64,000 nt of DNA from Azotobacter beijerinckii (GCF_900110885.1 NZ_FOFJ01000007.1:82473-146472); one strand, 5' to 3'. Positions 27,097 through 36,759 are shown, counted from the first letter of the stretch. Notes: generated by a model not told the origin, from the letters alone. Numbers and translations are program-made.

Positions 27097-28164
27097 ATGC
27101 CACTCAAGCAGCTGATCAAGGCCGGCACCGGCTGGCTCTGCCTCAACACCCCCGCCGGGCAGCGCCTGCTGCGCGGGACCGACACCATCCTGATGCTGCA
27201 CCGGGTGGTGGCCGACGACGCGCAGGCGGCCCTGCCGCACCGCAACGCCCTGTGCATCGGCAAACCGGCCTTCGCGAACCTGCTGCGCTGGCTCAAGCGC
27301 CGCTTCGACTGCGTGCCGCTCGCCGAACTGCTCGACCCGAGCGGCCCGGCGAACGGGCCGCCGCGCCTGGCCCTGACCTTCGACGACGGCTGGCGCGACA
27401 ACGCCCTGCATGCCTTTCCGCTGCTCCAGGAGCACGGGCTGCCGGCGAGCATCTTCCTCTCCACCGACTTCATCGGCAGCCCGCAACGCTTCTGGTGGGA
27501 AGCCATCGGCGAAACCCTCTGGGGCAGTTTCGGCGAGGAGGCCCGCGAGCAGCTCGGCGAACGGCTGCGACAGCACCTGAGCCTGCCGGAGGAACTGCGC
27601 ACGGCGAGCGCCGGGCAGCGGCGCAGCCAGGCCCTCGAGCAGTTCCTGCAGCAGCTGAAAGGCCTGTCGGCGGCGACCCTGCAGGAACTCGCCGACGGCT
27701 GCCCGAGCCCGCCCGAGCCGCACGCCCTGGACTGGCAGCAGGTGCAGGCGATGGAGGCCTCGGGGCTGATCCGCTTCGGCCCGCACGGCGCCAGCCATGC
27801 GATTCTCACCGGCCTCGACGACGACAGTCTGGAGGCCGAGCTGCGGCGCTCGCACGAAGCGATCGGCACGCACTGCCAGGCGCCGCTGCCGGTCTACTGC
27901 TATCCCAACGGCGACCACGACGCGCGGGTCTGCGCCGCGCTCCGGCGGCACGGCTACAGCCAGGCGCTGGGCACTCGCACCGGACTGCGTTTCAGCCGGC
28001 AGGCGGCCTCGCTGTCGCTGCCGCGCATCGGCGTCAGCCACCGGATCGCCTGCCAGCCCTCCCTGCTCGGCTGGCGCCTCCTGCAAGGCGCCCGTCAATC
28101 GGGCGCACCGGCGCCTGCGGCGCAGAGCAACGACCTGCAGGAATGCGGCAATGAAGTCGAATGA
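27097..28164 (+). CDS. Polysaccharide deacetylase (NodB domain)
   Basis: A 355-residue carbohydrate esterase family 4 protein. Motifs: TFDDGW (Asp96/Asp97), metal-binding HGASH (His230 and His234) and YPNGDHD. An insertion of about 100 residues (roughly 125-225) separates motif 1 from motif 2, longer than in minimal NodB proteins. There is no clear signal peptide, so it may act on lipid-linked intermediates in the cytoplasm. AAGGA precedes the ATG. It overlaps the flippase gene by 14 bp. Confidence 0.85.
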   Translation: MPLKQLIKAGTGWLCLNTPAGQRLLRGTDTILMLHRVVADDAQAALPHRNALCIGKPAFANLLRWLKRRFDCVPLAELLDPSGPANGPPRLALTFDDGWRDNALHAFPLLQEHGLPASIFLSTDFIGSPQRFWWEAIGETLWGSFGEEAREQLGERLRQHLSLPEELRTASAGQRRSQALEQFLQQLKGLSAATLQELADGCPSPPEPHALDWQQVQAMEASGLIRFGPHGASHAILTGLDDDSLEAELRRSHEAIGTHCQAPLPVYCYPNGDHDARVCAALRRHGYSQALGTRTGLRFSRQAASLSLPRIGVSHRIACQPSLLGWRLLQGARQSGAPAPAAQSNDLQECGNEVE

Positions 28165-29452
28165 CTATATCCGCCAACTGATCCTCAGTATCGGTACCAA
28201 GCTGGCGATGCTCGCCCTGCGCCTGCTGCGCAACGTGCTGCTGGCACGCATCCTCGGCCCCGCCGATCGCGGCCTGTTCGCCCTGCTCGGCGCCCTGCCG
28301 GAGCTGATCGGCGCGATCACCAGCGGCGGGCTGAACACCGCCGTGGGCTACCAGGCCGCGCGCCAGCATCCGATGGGGCTGCTGCTGACGCTGATGCTGA
28401 TCTACGGCTGCCTGGCTTCGGCGCTGGCGACCCTGTTCGGCGTGGAGATGATGCAGCTGTTCGGCCAGGACCTGGCGATCATGCACCAGCTCGGCCCCTT
28501 CGCCTGGCTGCTGCTGCTGGCCGTGCCGCTGTTCGTACTGAAGAGCGCCCTGCTCACCCTGCACAACGCCGACGGCCGGGTCGGCACCTTCAACGGCCTG
28601 CGCCTGCTGGAGTCGCTGGTGCCGCTGCTGCTGTTCCTCGCCCTGTTCTGGATGTGGCCGCATGCCGCGCTGAGCGCCGCGCTGATCAGCTGGCTCGGCG
28701 GCCTGGCCCTGGTGGTGGCGGTCGGCCTCTGCCTGCTCGCCCGCTACCACAACATCCGCCTGCGCTGGGACTCGGGCAGCCAGGGCGAGCTGCTGCGCTT
28801 CGGCAGCCGGAGCCACCCCGACGTGCTGTTCCAGCAGTTGCTGATGCGCGCCGACTACCTGCTCATCGGCCTGCTGCTCGACAGCGAGAGGCTCGGCTAC
28901 TACGCCATGGCCACCGCCGCCGCCGAGTTGCTGTCCATCGTCCCCGAAGCGGTCACCACGCCGCTGATGAAGCGCCTGCTGCAGCAGGGCGAGGGCATCG
29001 ATCAGCTCACCCCGCTGGCGTTGCGCCTGACCGGCACCGCGATGCTCGCCGCCTGCCTGGGTCTGGCGCTGATCGGCGAGTGGCTGATCGTGACGCTCTT
29101 CGGCAGCGCCTTCCAGCCGGCCTACCCGGCCCTGCTGGCCCTGCTACCCGGCATGTTCAGCCTGTGCTACTCGAGCATCCTGCACCTGGACCTGCTCGGC
29201 AAGGAGCGGCCCGGCACCCTCTCGGTGTTCGCCGGCGGCGCGGCGGCGCTGGATCTCCTGCTGGCGGTGCTGCTGATCCCCCGCTGGGGCATCGTCGGCG
29301 CGGCGATCGCCTCGTCGGTCGCCTACACCGCCCTTGCCCTGGCCATGCTGCTGCTCTACGGACGGGTCAGCGGCATCGCCATCGGCCAGACCCTGCTGAT
29401 TTTGCCCAGCGACCTGCGCCTGCTCCGCGCGCAACTGAGGCCGGCGACATGA
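28151..29452 (+). CDS. Polysaccharide flippase (Wzx/MOP superfamily)
   Basis: A 433-residue polytopic protein with about 12 transmembrane helices and a typical MOP N-terminus (amphipathic start, RNVLLARILGPADRGLF at about residues 25-41). It would flip undecaprenyl-linked repeat units to the periplasmic face for Wzy. The start overlaps the deacetylase gene and the stop overlaps the glycosidase-like gene (ATGA), so it is embedded in one transcript. Confidence 0.88.
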   Translation: MKSNDYIRQLILSIGTKLAMLALRLLRNVLLARILGPADRGLFALLGALPELIGAITSGGLNTAVGYQAARQHPMGLLLTLMLIYGCLASALATLFGVEMMQLFGQDLAIMHQLGPFAWLLLLAVPLFVLKSALLTLHNADGRVGTFNGLRLLESLVPLLLFLALFWMWPHAALSAALISWLGGLALVVAVGLCLLARYHNIRLRWDSGSQGELLRFGSRSHPDVLFQQLLMRADYLLIGLLLDSERLGYYAMATAAAELLSIVPEAVTTPLMKRLLQQGEGIDQLTPLALRLTGTAMLAACLGLALIGEWLIVTLFGSAFQPAYPALLALLPGMFSLCYSSILHLDLLGKERPGTLSVFAGGAAALDLLLAVLLIPRWGIVGAAIASSVAYTALALAMLLLYGRVSGIAIGQTLLILPSDLRLLRAQLRPAT

Positions 29453-31377
29453 ACGGGCGATCCGCCCTGCTCGGCGGCCTGCTGCTCGGTGCGCTGCTGC
29501 CGGCGCAGGCCCAGGAGTGGCCCGGCATCCGCGACGGTGCGCTGTACCTGCGCGCCCCGCGGGACGACAGCCTGCAGATCGACTGGCAGCCGGCCTGGCA
29601 GGCCGAGGCCAATGCCGAGCACCTCTACCTGCAGGCCGGCGACGGGCGCTTGCTGGCCCGGCGCGACATCGCCGCCGGGGAAACCCACGGCCGGCAGCGC
29701 TGGGCGCTGCACCGCCAGGACGGCGACCAGCGCCTGGAGATCCCCGGCTACAGCTTCCGCCGCTACCGGGTCCGGCATGCCGACGACACCGCCGCGCTGT
29801 TCGAGCCGGTCAAGCTGCACTTCTGCGCCGAACTGCCGCCCGGCACGCGCCTGTACTTCCGGGTACTTGCCGGCGAGCACGCGGTGCTGGCCGGCAAGTA
29901 CCACGGGGGCGTCGAGGGACTGTATGCCGAACGCCCGAGCGACGGCCGCAGCCTCTACCTGCCGCTGTCCCGCGACGGCGAGTACAGCCAGAGCGACCGT
30001 CTCGAGCTGCCCGTGTCGGCCGAGGACCAGCTCTGGAGCCTGGTCCTGCAGGGGCGCGGCAAGGCCGCCTTCTGGCTGGACGGTAGCGCCAACCTGTTCG
30101 CCCAGCGCCCCGAGCACCTGTTCGGCCCCGAGTTCGCCCCCGGCAACGTCGGGCTCGAACTGCACGACGAGGTCCTCGGCCCGACACCGAAACTCGGCGT
30201 GGCCCTGCCCTACACGCCGCCGGAGGCGCCCGAGCTGCTCGCCAAGCTGGCGCCGCGCGCCGCCAGCTACTACAGCTTCGTCGATGCGATGACCCGCGAC
30301 CCCAGGCGCGAGGAGCAGTTCCGCCCCCTGTACCTGAACCGCTACGGCATCCATACCGACATCACCCTGTTGTCGCAAAGCGGCCGGCGACCGCTGCTCG
30401 CCGCCGACGAGATGAGCCGCGGCGGGCTGAAGGCCTGGCTCGACGGCATCGTCGCCCTCGGCGGCGTGGGCACCCATTACCTCGCCCTGGCCGACGAGCC
30501 CAACCTCAACTACCCCGACTACGCCAGCTTCGCCGCCTATTTTGCCCGGATGGCCCCGCTGGTCCGCGCGTATCCCGGCGCCCGCGAGGCCGGGGTGCGC
30601 CTCGCCCTGCCGTCCTCCTCGCGCCTGATCAACGGCCCGAGCCTCGATGGCGCCGCCGCGCGGCGCGGCCTGGACTGGGCACGGCAGCTGCTGGCCGAAC
30701 ACGGCGAGTGGGTCGACGCCCTCTCCTGGCACGAATGGATGGTCCGCGACCTGCGCGCCACCGGCGTCTACCGCGACGCCGTGCGCCAGGCCGCGCAACT
30801 GGTCGGTCTCGACGCCCACGGCCGGCCGCGCAAGGCGCTGCTGCTGGAGCAGACCAACCTGTCCAGCGGCAACAGCGTCAGCCCCTACGAGCAGGAAACC
30901 GGGATCGCTGCGCTCTGGTGGGCCTCGGTGGTGGTCAACGCGGCCCAGGACGGCCTGCTGGAGCTGCTCGACTGGTTCCCCGCCACCGACAACGAGAACC
31001 ACCCCAAGGGCATGATCGGCCTGGCCGGCGACGGCCGCTACGTCCTCAAGCCGGTCGGCGAGGCCATGGCCTTCATGCAGCGGCACTGGCAGGAACAGGT
31101 CCTGCGCCTGGACAACGACGCCTTCGAGGTGGACGTGCTGGCCATGCGCACGGGCAGGCGGGTGGTTCTGTTCGGCGTGAACAAGGCGCCGCGGCGGCAG
31201 GAGGTTCAGTTGCAGGGCGAGCCGCTGGCGACCTGCAGCGCCCGGGAGGCGCCCCGCCTGCACCTGCTGGGCGCGACGGCCCAACCCGCCGAGGGCACCC
31301 TGGACTGCACGGGACGGCCGTGGCGCTTCAGCCTGCCGGGAGAAACCCTCTTCGTCCTCGAGTGGGAGACGCCCTGA
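29449..31377 (+). CDS. Secreted glycoside-hydrolase-like protein (clan GH-A type)
   Basis: A 642-residue exported protein with signal peptide (SALLGGLLLGALLPAQAQ, cleavage near residue 21). Residues about 25-235 form a beta-rich, carbohydrate-binding-like region. The rest looks like a TIM barrel of clan GH-A, with a candidate acid/base Glu350 in LADEPNLNY and nucleophile Glu467 in LLLEQTNLSS, then a beta-sandwich tail. It resembles GH39-type enzymes only loosely. Periplasmic position and operon membership suggest trimming or release of the polymer, like AlgL or PslG in other systems; that is inference. It is the last gene on this strand before a convergent gene. Confidence 0.7.
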   Translation: MNGRSALLGGLLLGALLPAQAQEWPGIRDGALYLRAPRDDSLQIDWQPAWQAEANAEHLYLQAGDGRLLARRDIAAGETHGRQRWALHRQDGDQRLEIPGYSFRRYRVRHADDTAALFEPVKLHFCAELPPGTRLYFRVLAGEHAVLAGKYHGGVEGLYAERPSDGRSLYLPLSRDGEYSQSDRLELPVSAEDQLWSLVLQGRGKAAFWLDGSANLFAQRPEHLFGPEFAPGNVGLELHDEVLGPTPKLGVALPYTPPEAPELLAKLAPRAASYYSFVDAMTRDPRREEQFRPLYLNRYGIHTDITLLSQSGRRPLLAADEMSRGGLKAWLDGIVALGGVGTHYLALADEPNLNYPDYASFAAYFARMAPLVRAYPGAREAGVRLALPSSSRLINGPSLDGAAARRGLDWARQLLAEHGEWVDALSWHEWMVRDLRATGVYRDAVRQAAQLVGLDAHGRPRKALLLEQTNLSSGNSVSPYEQETGIAALWWASVVVNAAQDGLLELLDWFPATDNENHPKGMIGLAGDGRYVLKPVGEAMAFMQRHWQEQVLRLDNDAFEVDVLAMRTGRRVVLFGVNKAPRRQEVQLQGEPLATCSAREAPRLHLLGATAQPAEGTLDCTGRPWRFSLPGETLFVLEWETP

Positions 31378-31429
31378 GCCCGAGCCAGCCGAAACGCCGG
31401 AAGCTGCCCGGTAGCCGGCACTTCAGCCG

Positions 31430-32662
31430 TCAACCGCCGGCCGTGCGCGACCCGCTCGGCCACCCGTCCGACAGCCGCTCCTGGCGCCGCTTCCACCATC
31501 CCTTCAGGCGCTTCCCATAGGGGTAGAGGTCGATCCACAGATCGGCCAGCGGCGAGCCGCTGCTCAGCACGAAGGTGCACAGCGGCTTGCGCTCCAGCCA
31601 CAGGCTGTTGCTCAGGCCGCCCTCCGGCGCCGCGCAGGAATCCATCCACTGGACGCCCTGATCCTTGAGCGCGTGAAGCAGACGGATGCATTCGAGTTCG
31701 AGGAGCGCGCCGGGGGAATACTGGGCGTAGTCCTCGTCGAAGGCGACCTTGAAGGAAAAGGCCCCCGGCGGGGCGAGGAAATCGCAGAGCATCGCCAGCG
31801 GCCGGCGATCCAGGGACAACTCGAGCATCATCAGTTGGCCCCGCGCATAGGCCGCCGTGGCAACCGCCTCGAAGTAGCGTCGACAGGCCGTCCGGCAGCC
31901 CAGGGCCGAGCGCGACTCGCCCTTCCAGCCTTTCGACTCCAGCGCGAGGAAGGCCGATAGCCAGGCCTGAAGATCCTCGCCCCGGGGTTGCAGCACCCGC
32001 AGGCGCAGCTCGCCCAGTTCGGCCAGGCGCCGCCCCAGACGCCGGTATTCCTTGCGCCGCTTCGCCGACACGGCGCGCTCCAGGTAACGCTCGGCATCGT
32101 CCCCCGGCTCGATCAGCGCGCGCGAACGCCGGGCACCCTCGTGGCAGCGCAGGCCTTCGTTGCCCAGGGCAGTGCGCAAGGCCGCGGCCAACGGACCGTC
32201 GGCGGGCGCATCGCGCAGCAACAGCAACGGGTACTGGCGGCGATGGGCGTGCAGCCAGCGCAGGAAGGCGCGCATCACCGCCGGCTCGCGCCCCCGGCGC
32301 ACCAGGGGCGTCACCGAAAAGCAGTAGCGGTGGCGGAACATCCGCGCCACCGTCCGCGGCAACAGGCCGCAACCGCTCGGCTCGAACAGCGGGAAAAAGC
32401 CGTCCAGCACCGGTCCCTCTTCCGCCCCGCCCTGGCGGACCAGGAACAGCAGCGCGAAGCGCTTGTCGCCGACCAGGTGTTCGAGGGCCGGCAGCAGGGC
32501 CCAGGGCGAATAGAACACATTGGGTTCGGCAGCCTCGCGGGCCAGCGCCTCCCAGCCCTCCAGGCAGGGCCCGATAGCCTCCGGCGAGCGGGCGAGCACG
32601 ATGCGGTAACCGCCGTAGAAAGGCGCGGTGGCGTCGAGGTCGAAGACTTTCCGAGGAGTCAT
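31430..32662 (-). CDS. GNAT acyltransferase, CelD/BcsL-like
   Basis: A 410-residue protein of the GNAT/FemAB-like fold linked to polysaccharide acylation (CelD family). It has a conserved block KRRKEYRRLGRRLAELGELR (about residues 201-220), then FLALESKGWKGESRSALG and the C-terminal half ending with QWMDSCAAPEGG, features shared with BcsL/CelD. No membrane helices. It is convergent with the main operon and divergent from a second GNAT gene 235 bp away. It probably acetylates or otherwise acylates the polymer or its precursor. Confidence 0.75.
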   Translation of the reverse strand: MTPRKVFDLDATAPFYGGYRIVLARSPEAIGPCLEGWEALAREAAEPNVFYSPWALLPALEHLVGDKRFALLFLVRQGGAEEGPVLDGFFPLFEPSGCGLLPRTVARMFRHRYCFSVTPLVRRGREPAVMRAFLRWLHAHRRQYPLLLLRDAPADGPLAAALRTALGNEGLRCHEGARRSRALIEPGDDAERYLERAVSAKRRKEYRRLGRRLAELGELRLRVLQPRGEDLQAWLSAFLALESKGWKGESRSALGCRTACRRYFEAVATAAYARGQLMMLELSLDRRPLAMLCDFLAPPGAFSFKVAFDEDYAQYSPGALLELECIRLLHALKDQGVQWMDSCAAPEGGLSNSLWLERKPLCTFVLSSGSPLADLWIDLYPYGKRLKGWWKRRQERLSDGWPSGSRTAGG

Positions 32663-32897
32663 TTCGCGCTTCCTGCCCAGCCGGCCGGGAGGTTGCCCGG
32701 CGCAGCGTCAAAGTCGTCCCGAGGTAAGAAACCGGACCGCCATACGGCCGGTCCGTTCAGGACTATAGACAGCCACCCGTCTCCCGGAAGCGGGGAAACG
32801 TATCAGCGTTATTCAGTCCGTCGGCCTGTCCGTCCGGGCAGCTGCTACGCTGCTTTACAACAAGCCAAGCGGGAAACGACTGATAACGGACCCCATC
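32663..32897. promoter_or_regulatory. Divergent intergenic region between two GNAT genes
   Basis: A 235-bp region from which both acyltransferase genes are transcribed outward. It must hold two promoters, but no confident -35/-10 pair or inverted repeat was identified. It includes the stretch GCTGCTACGCTGCTTTAC upstream of the rightward gene. Confidence 0.4.
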
Positions 32898-34037
32898 ATG
32901 GACTGTCGCTTTCAATGGAGTAGCACCCTTTCCGCCGCCGACTTTCCCCGTGAAGCCTACGCCAGGCTTCGCGCCCAGGTGCCGCAGGCCACCCCGTTCA
33001 ACCACCTCGGCTGGCTACAGGCCGCCGAACGCGCCCTCGAGCCGGGCCAGACGCTGCATGTGCTGCTGGCGTGGACGGGAAGCGAGCTGCGCCTGTGCCT
33101 GCCGCTGGTCTGCGCCCGCGAACGCCGCTTCGGCCTGCGCTGGACGGTGCTGCGCCATCTCGGCCACCCGCTCAGCGACCGCATCGCCTTGCTCTGCCGG
33201 CTCGACGAGGAAGGCCGGCGTCAAACGCGGGCGGCCATCCACCGCCGGCTCCCCCATGCCCTCCTGCAACTGCACGAACTGACGGCCGGCGGCGAGCAGG
33301 AAACGCTGCTCGAACACTGGGCCGCGGCCAGCTCGACCCACGAGCGGCGCCCAAGCTGCCGGGTGCCGGTGCATGCGATCGGCGAGGCCGACCGCCGGGA
33401 ACCCTCAGGCGATTTGCGCTACAAGCTGCGCCGGGCGCGCAAGCGCGCGGCCGCCTGCGATGCCCGGGTACGTCGCCTGACCCCTGACGGCGAGACCATC
33501 GGCGCCGTGCTGGAAGCCATCGGCGCCGTCGAACAAGCCAGCTGGAAGGGCGAACAGGGCGTCGGGATCTTCTCCGGCGCGCAGCGCCAGCAGTGGATGC
33601 ACCAGGCCTTCGGCGCCCTGGCCGCGGCCGGGCTGGTGCGCGTCGTGCTGCTCGAACACCAGGGCCGCTGCATCAGCTACCGCCTCGGGCTGCTGGAGCG
33701 CGGCCGGCTCTACGACTACAACCTGGCCTTCCTCCCCGAGTACGCCGAACTCGGCAGCGGCCGCCTGCTGCTGGACGAATGGGTCCGCTGGGGACTGGAA
33801 GACGGCTGGCAGTGGATCGACGCCTCGCGGGTCAGCCTGCAGGGCTCCAGCCATCAGTTGCACGAGCGCCTGACCGGCGAGGTCCTGCAGCTGCGCTGGA
33901 GCCTCTATTCCTGGCGCCCGAGCGGGATCGCCCTGGGCCTGGCCCACCGCTTCTGGAGCCGCCTGAAGGCCCGCCGCTCGGGCATCGTGGCCCGGCCCGC
34001 CGGCAGCAACGGAGAGCAGCCATGCCCAGCCGAGTGA
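32898..34037 (+). CDS. GNAT acyltransferase (BioF2/FemAB-like domain)
   Basis: A 379-residue protein of the same broad family as the preceding minus-strand gene. It has RYKLRRARKRAAACDARVR (about residues 175-193), VEQASWKGEQGVGIFS, and the C-terminal DYNLAFLPEYAELGSGRLLL (near 275-294), where the GNAT acyl-CoA core is expected. Together with the YdjC gene (16-bp overlap) it forms a small rightward unit. Likely role: N- or O-acylation of a sugar in the exopolysaccharide. Confidence 0.72.
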   Translation: MDCRFQWSSTLSAADFPREAYARLRAQVPQATPFNHLGWLQAAERALEPGQTLHVLLAWTGSELRLCLPLVCARERRFGLRWTVLRHLGHPLSDRIALLCRLDEEGRRQTRAAIHRRLPHALLQLHELTAGGEQETLLEHWAAASSTHERRPSCRVPVHAIGEADRREPSGDLRYKLRRARKRAAACDARVRRLTPDGETIGAVLEAIGAVEQASWKGEQGVGIFSGAQRQQWMHQAFGALAAAGLVRVVLLEHQGRCISYRLGLLERGRLYDYNLAFLPEYAELGSGRLLLDEWVRWGLEDGWQWIDASRVSLQGSSHQLHERLTGEVLQLRWSLYSWRPSGIALGLAHRFWSRLKARRSGIVARPAGSNGEQPCPAE

Positions 34038-34816
34038 TCGTCAATGCCGACGACTTCGGCCTGGACCGCGAGGAAAACGCCGTCATCGTCCGCGCCTTCC
34101 GCCGCGGCCTGATCAGCTCCGCCACCCTGATGGCGAACATGCCGGCGTTCACCCATGCCTGCGCGCTGATCCATGCCGAAGGCCTGCACGGCCGGGTCGG
34201 CCTGCACGTCAACCTCACCTGCGGCCGCCCGCTGAGCAGTGCCATCGCCGCCCAGCGCCGCTTCTGCAACGCCTCCGGCGAGTTCGCGCTGTGCTTGCCG
34301 CGCCATCGCCTGTGGCTCGCCCCCGCCGCGCGCACGGCGATCGACGACGAACTGCAGGCGCAGTGGCAGCGCTGCCTGGACCACGGGGTCCGGCCCACCC
34401 ATCTGGACTCCCACCAGCACGTGCACAACATCTGGCCGATCGGCGAGCAGCTGGCGCGCTTCGCCGCCGCCCAGGGCGTACCGCTGCGCCAGGCGCGCAA
34501 CCTGGGCGCCAACCTCGACCCGCTCAAGCGGTTGTTCAAAACGCTGCTCAACCGCCGCCTGCGCCGGCTGGCCGGACGCGGCGTCGAGCACGTCTGCACC
34601 CCGGCCGATCTGCGCGACCAGCCCCTGCCGGCACAGGGCACCCTGGAGGTGATCGCCCACCTCTGCAGCCTGGACGAGGACTTCGGCGACGCCTGCCTGG
34701 CCCCCGGCGAATCCCTCGCCGCCCTGCTCGAGCGGCGTCTCGGCGGCATTCCGCGGGTCGCCTACAGCGCCTGCGCCGGAGCCGCCGGCAGCGACGCCCT
34801 GCATCCCGTGGCGTGA
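34022..34816 (+). CDS. YdjC/ChbG-family carbohydrate deacetylase
   Basis: A 264-residue metal-dependent deacetylase. The family signature is clear: VNADDFGLDREEN (Asp11/Asp12 metal and base), GLHVNLTCG (metal His) and the HLDSHQHVHN segment. YdjC proteins remove N-acetyl groups from oligosaccharides such as diacetylchitobiose. It overlaps the upstream acyltransferase gene, giving opposite activities (acylation and deacetylation) in one unit. It converges on hslR with 16 bp between the stop codons. Confidence 0.85.
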   Translation: MPSRVIVNADDFGLDREENAVIVRAFRRGLISSATLMANMPAFTHACALIHAEGLHGRVGLHVNLTCGRPLSSAIAAQRRFCNASGEFALCLPRHRLWLAPAARTAIDDELQAQWQRCLDHGVRPTHLDSHQHVHNIWPIGEQLARFAAAQGVPLRQARNLGANLDPLKRLFKTLLNRRLRRLAGRGVEHVCTPADLRDQPLPAQGTLEVIAHLCSLDEDFGDACLAPGESLAALLERRLGGIPRVAYSACAGAAGSDALHPVA

Positions 34817-34832
34817 GTGCCGCCGACAGACC

Positions 34833-35225
34833 CTAATGCTCCTCGCGAAACTGGAACAGTTGCCGGCGCTGCTTCTTGCTCGGCCGCCCGGAGGTTTCCA
34901 GGCCAAGCGCGCCGGCCTTGCGCAGCGCCGCCGCCGCCTCGCGCCGGACCCGGCTCTCGGCGGTTTCCTCGTAGAGCAACTGGGCCTCCGGCGCGCCGCG
35001 GCGCACCGCGCTGAGTGCGCGAATCACCACGGTGCGCTCGTCGAAGCCGGCGCGGAGGGTCAGCTCCTCGCCGACCTTCGGCTCCTTCGAGGGTTTGCAG
35101 CGCTCGCCGCGGCAATGCACCTTGCCGCCCTCGATGGCCTCCTTGGCCAGCGCCCGGGTCTTGTAGAAACGCGCGGCCCAGAGCCATTTGTCCAGGCGTA
35201 CCTTTTCGTCATCTTTCTCGTTCAT
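34833..35225 (-). CDS. hslR: Heat-shock protein 15 (S4 domain)
   Basis: A 130-residue RNA-binding protein that rescues 50S subunits carrying stalled peptidyl-tRNA. The S4 domain ([20 protein letters not shown], then [14 protein letters not shown]) covers residues 9-75, followed by a basic C-terminal tail ([10 protein letters not shown]). It diverges from the rimB-rimK unit. It normally lies near hslO in Pseudomonas. Confidence 0.93.
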   Translation of the reverse strand: MNEKDDEKVRLDKWLWAARFYKTRALAKEAIEGGKVHCRGERCKPSKEPKVGEELTLRAGFDERTVVIRALSAVRRGAPEAQLLYEETAESRVRREAAAALRKAGALGLETSGRPSKKQRRQLFQFREEH

Positions 35226-35344
35226 GATCGCGGATCACTTCTCCCCTGCCGATCCGGCTGGCCGCGCCAGGGCCGGCGCAGACAGGTGCGGTTGTCGGTC
35301 GTGCCGATTAGAATGCCTCACACCGACTGTGGAGCGCTGCCTTC

Positions 35345-35815
35345 TTGAAGACCTTCGACCAGCTTTCGGTGATCGGCCTGCGCGAATGGATCGACCTGCC
35401 CGACCTCGGTGTCGCCGGGCTGCGGGCGAAGATCGACACCGGCGCCAGCACCTCGACCCTGCACGCCACCGAAGTGGTGCAGTTCGAGCGCGACGGCAAG
35501 CCCTGGGTGCGCTTCACCGCCCACCTCGGCACCCTGGTGCAACTGCGCCATCGCCACTGCCAGGCGCCTCTGGTAGCAGTCAAGACCATCAAGAGCTCCA
35601 ACGGCCAGACCCAGACCCGCTACGTGATCCTCACCATCCTGGCGCTCGGCGATCGCGCCTGGCCGGTGGAGTTCACCCTGACCTGCCGCAAGGCCATGCG
35701 CTACCGCGTGCTGCTCGGCTCGAAAGCGCTGGTCCAGGGCCAGTTGGTGGTCAACCCGGCGCTGACCTACGTGCAGGACAAACCCCTTTTCCCCAAGCTC
35801 CGTGGTGTCCAATGA
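35345..35815 (+). CDS. rimB: RimK-associated retropepsin-like protease (RimB type)
   Basis: A 156-residue protein of the ATP-dependent zinc protease/RimB family. The retropepsin-like motif is [17 protein letters not shown] (Asp31) and the closing strand is [11 protein letters not shown]. In Pseudomonas it is encoded with rimK and acts with RimK on glutamylated ribosomal protein S6. The only good start is TTG at 35345 ([12 protein letters not shown]), with GGAG upstream. Its stop overlaps the rimK start (ATGA). Confidence 0.82.
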   Translation: MKTFDQLSVIGLREWIDLPDLGVAGLRAKIDTGASTSTLHATEVVQFERDGKPWVRFTAHLGTLVQLRHRHCQAPLVAVKTIKSSNGQTQTRYVILTILALGDRAWPVEFTLTCRKAMRYRVLLGSKALVQGQLVVNPALTYVQDKPLFPKLRGVQ

Positions 35816-36717
35816 AAATCGCCGTGCTGTCGCGCAACCCACGCCTCTACTCGACCCGCCGCCTGGTGGAAGCCGGCGAGCAGCGTGGCCACCAGGTGAT
35901 CGTGATCGATACCCTGCGCGCCTACATGAACATCGCCAGCCACAAGCCACAGATCCACTACCGCGGCCGCCCGCTGGAGGGCTTCGACGCGGTGATCCCG
36001 CGCATCGGCGCCTCGGTGACCTTCTACGGCTGCGCGGTGCTACGCCAGTTCGAGATGATGGGCGTGTTCCCGCTCAACGAATCGGTGGCGATCAGCCGCT
36101 CGCGGGACAAGCTGCGCTCGCTGCAGCTGCTCTCGCGCAAGGGCATCGGCCTGCCGGTGACCGGCTTCGCCCACTCGCCGGACGACATTCCCGACCTGAT
36201 CGAGATGGTCGGCGGCGCGCCGCTGGTGATCAAGCTGCTGGAAGGCACCCAGGGCATCGGCGTAGTGCTCTGCGAGACGCAGAAGGCCGCCGAGTCGGTG
36301 ATCGAGGCGTTCATGGGCATGGAGCAGAACATCATGGTCCAGGAGTACATCCAGGAGGCCGGCGGCGCCGACATCCGCTGCTTCGTGGTCGGCGAGAAGG
36401 TCATCGCCTCGATGAAGCGCCAGGCCAAGCCCGGCGAGTTCCGCTCCAACCTGCACCGCGGCGGCACCGCCAGCCTGGTCAAGATCACCCCGGAGGAGCG
36501 TTCCACCGCGATCCGCGCGGCCAAGATCATGGGCCTCAACGTCGCCGGCGTGGACATCCTGCGCTCCAACCACGGCCCGCTGGTGATGGAGGTGAACTCC
36601 TCGCCCGGCCTGGAAGGCATCGAGACCACCACCGGCAAGGACGTCGCGGGGATGATCATCGAATACCTGGAAAAAAACGCCGAGTACGGGATGACGCGGA
36701 CCCGCGGCAAGGGTTGA
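35812..36717 (+). CDS. rimK: Ribosomal protein S6--L-glutamate ligase
   Basis: A 301-residue ATP-grasp ligase adding glutamate residues to the C-terminus of S6. Seen: [15 protein letters not shown], the ATP-grasp strand [16 protein letters not shown] (about residues 138-153), [19 protein letters not shown] and the metal-binding [14 protein letters not shown] near residue 260. Coupled to rimB. The length is standard. A perfect 12-bp hairpin follows the stop. Confidence 0.95.
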   Translation: MKIAVLSRNPRLYSTRRLVEAGEQRGHQVIVIDTLRAYMNIASHKPQIHYRGRPLEGFDAVIPRIGASVTFYGCAVLRQFEMMGVFPLNESVAISRSRDKLRSLQLLSRKGIGLPVTGFAHSPDDIPDLIEMVGGAPLVIKLLEGTQGIGVVLCETQKAAESVIEAFMGMEQNIMVQEYIQEAGGADIRCFVVGEKVIASMKRQAKPGEFRSNLHRGGTASLVKITPEERSTAIRAAKIMGLNVAGVDILRSNHGPLVMEVNSSPGLEGIETTTGKDVAGMIIEYLEKNAEYGMTRTRGKG

Positions 36718-36722
36718 ACCGG

Positions 36723-36750
36723 GCCGGGACAACGCCTGCGTTGTCCCGGC
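36723..36750. terminator. 12-bp hairpin between convergent rimK and amgS
   Basis: GCCGGGACAACG and CGTTGTCCCGGC form a perfect stem around CCTG, 5 bp after the rimK stop and 9 bp before the amgS stop. No T run follows on either strand, so it may work as a weak or rho-assisted bidirectional terminator. Confidence 0.6.
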
Positions 36751-36759
36751 GAATGCTGC

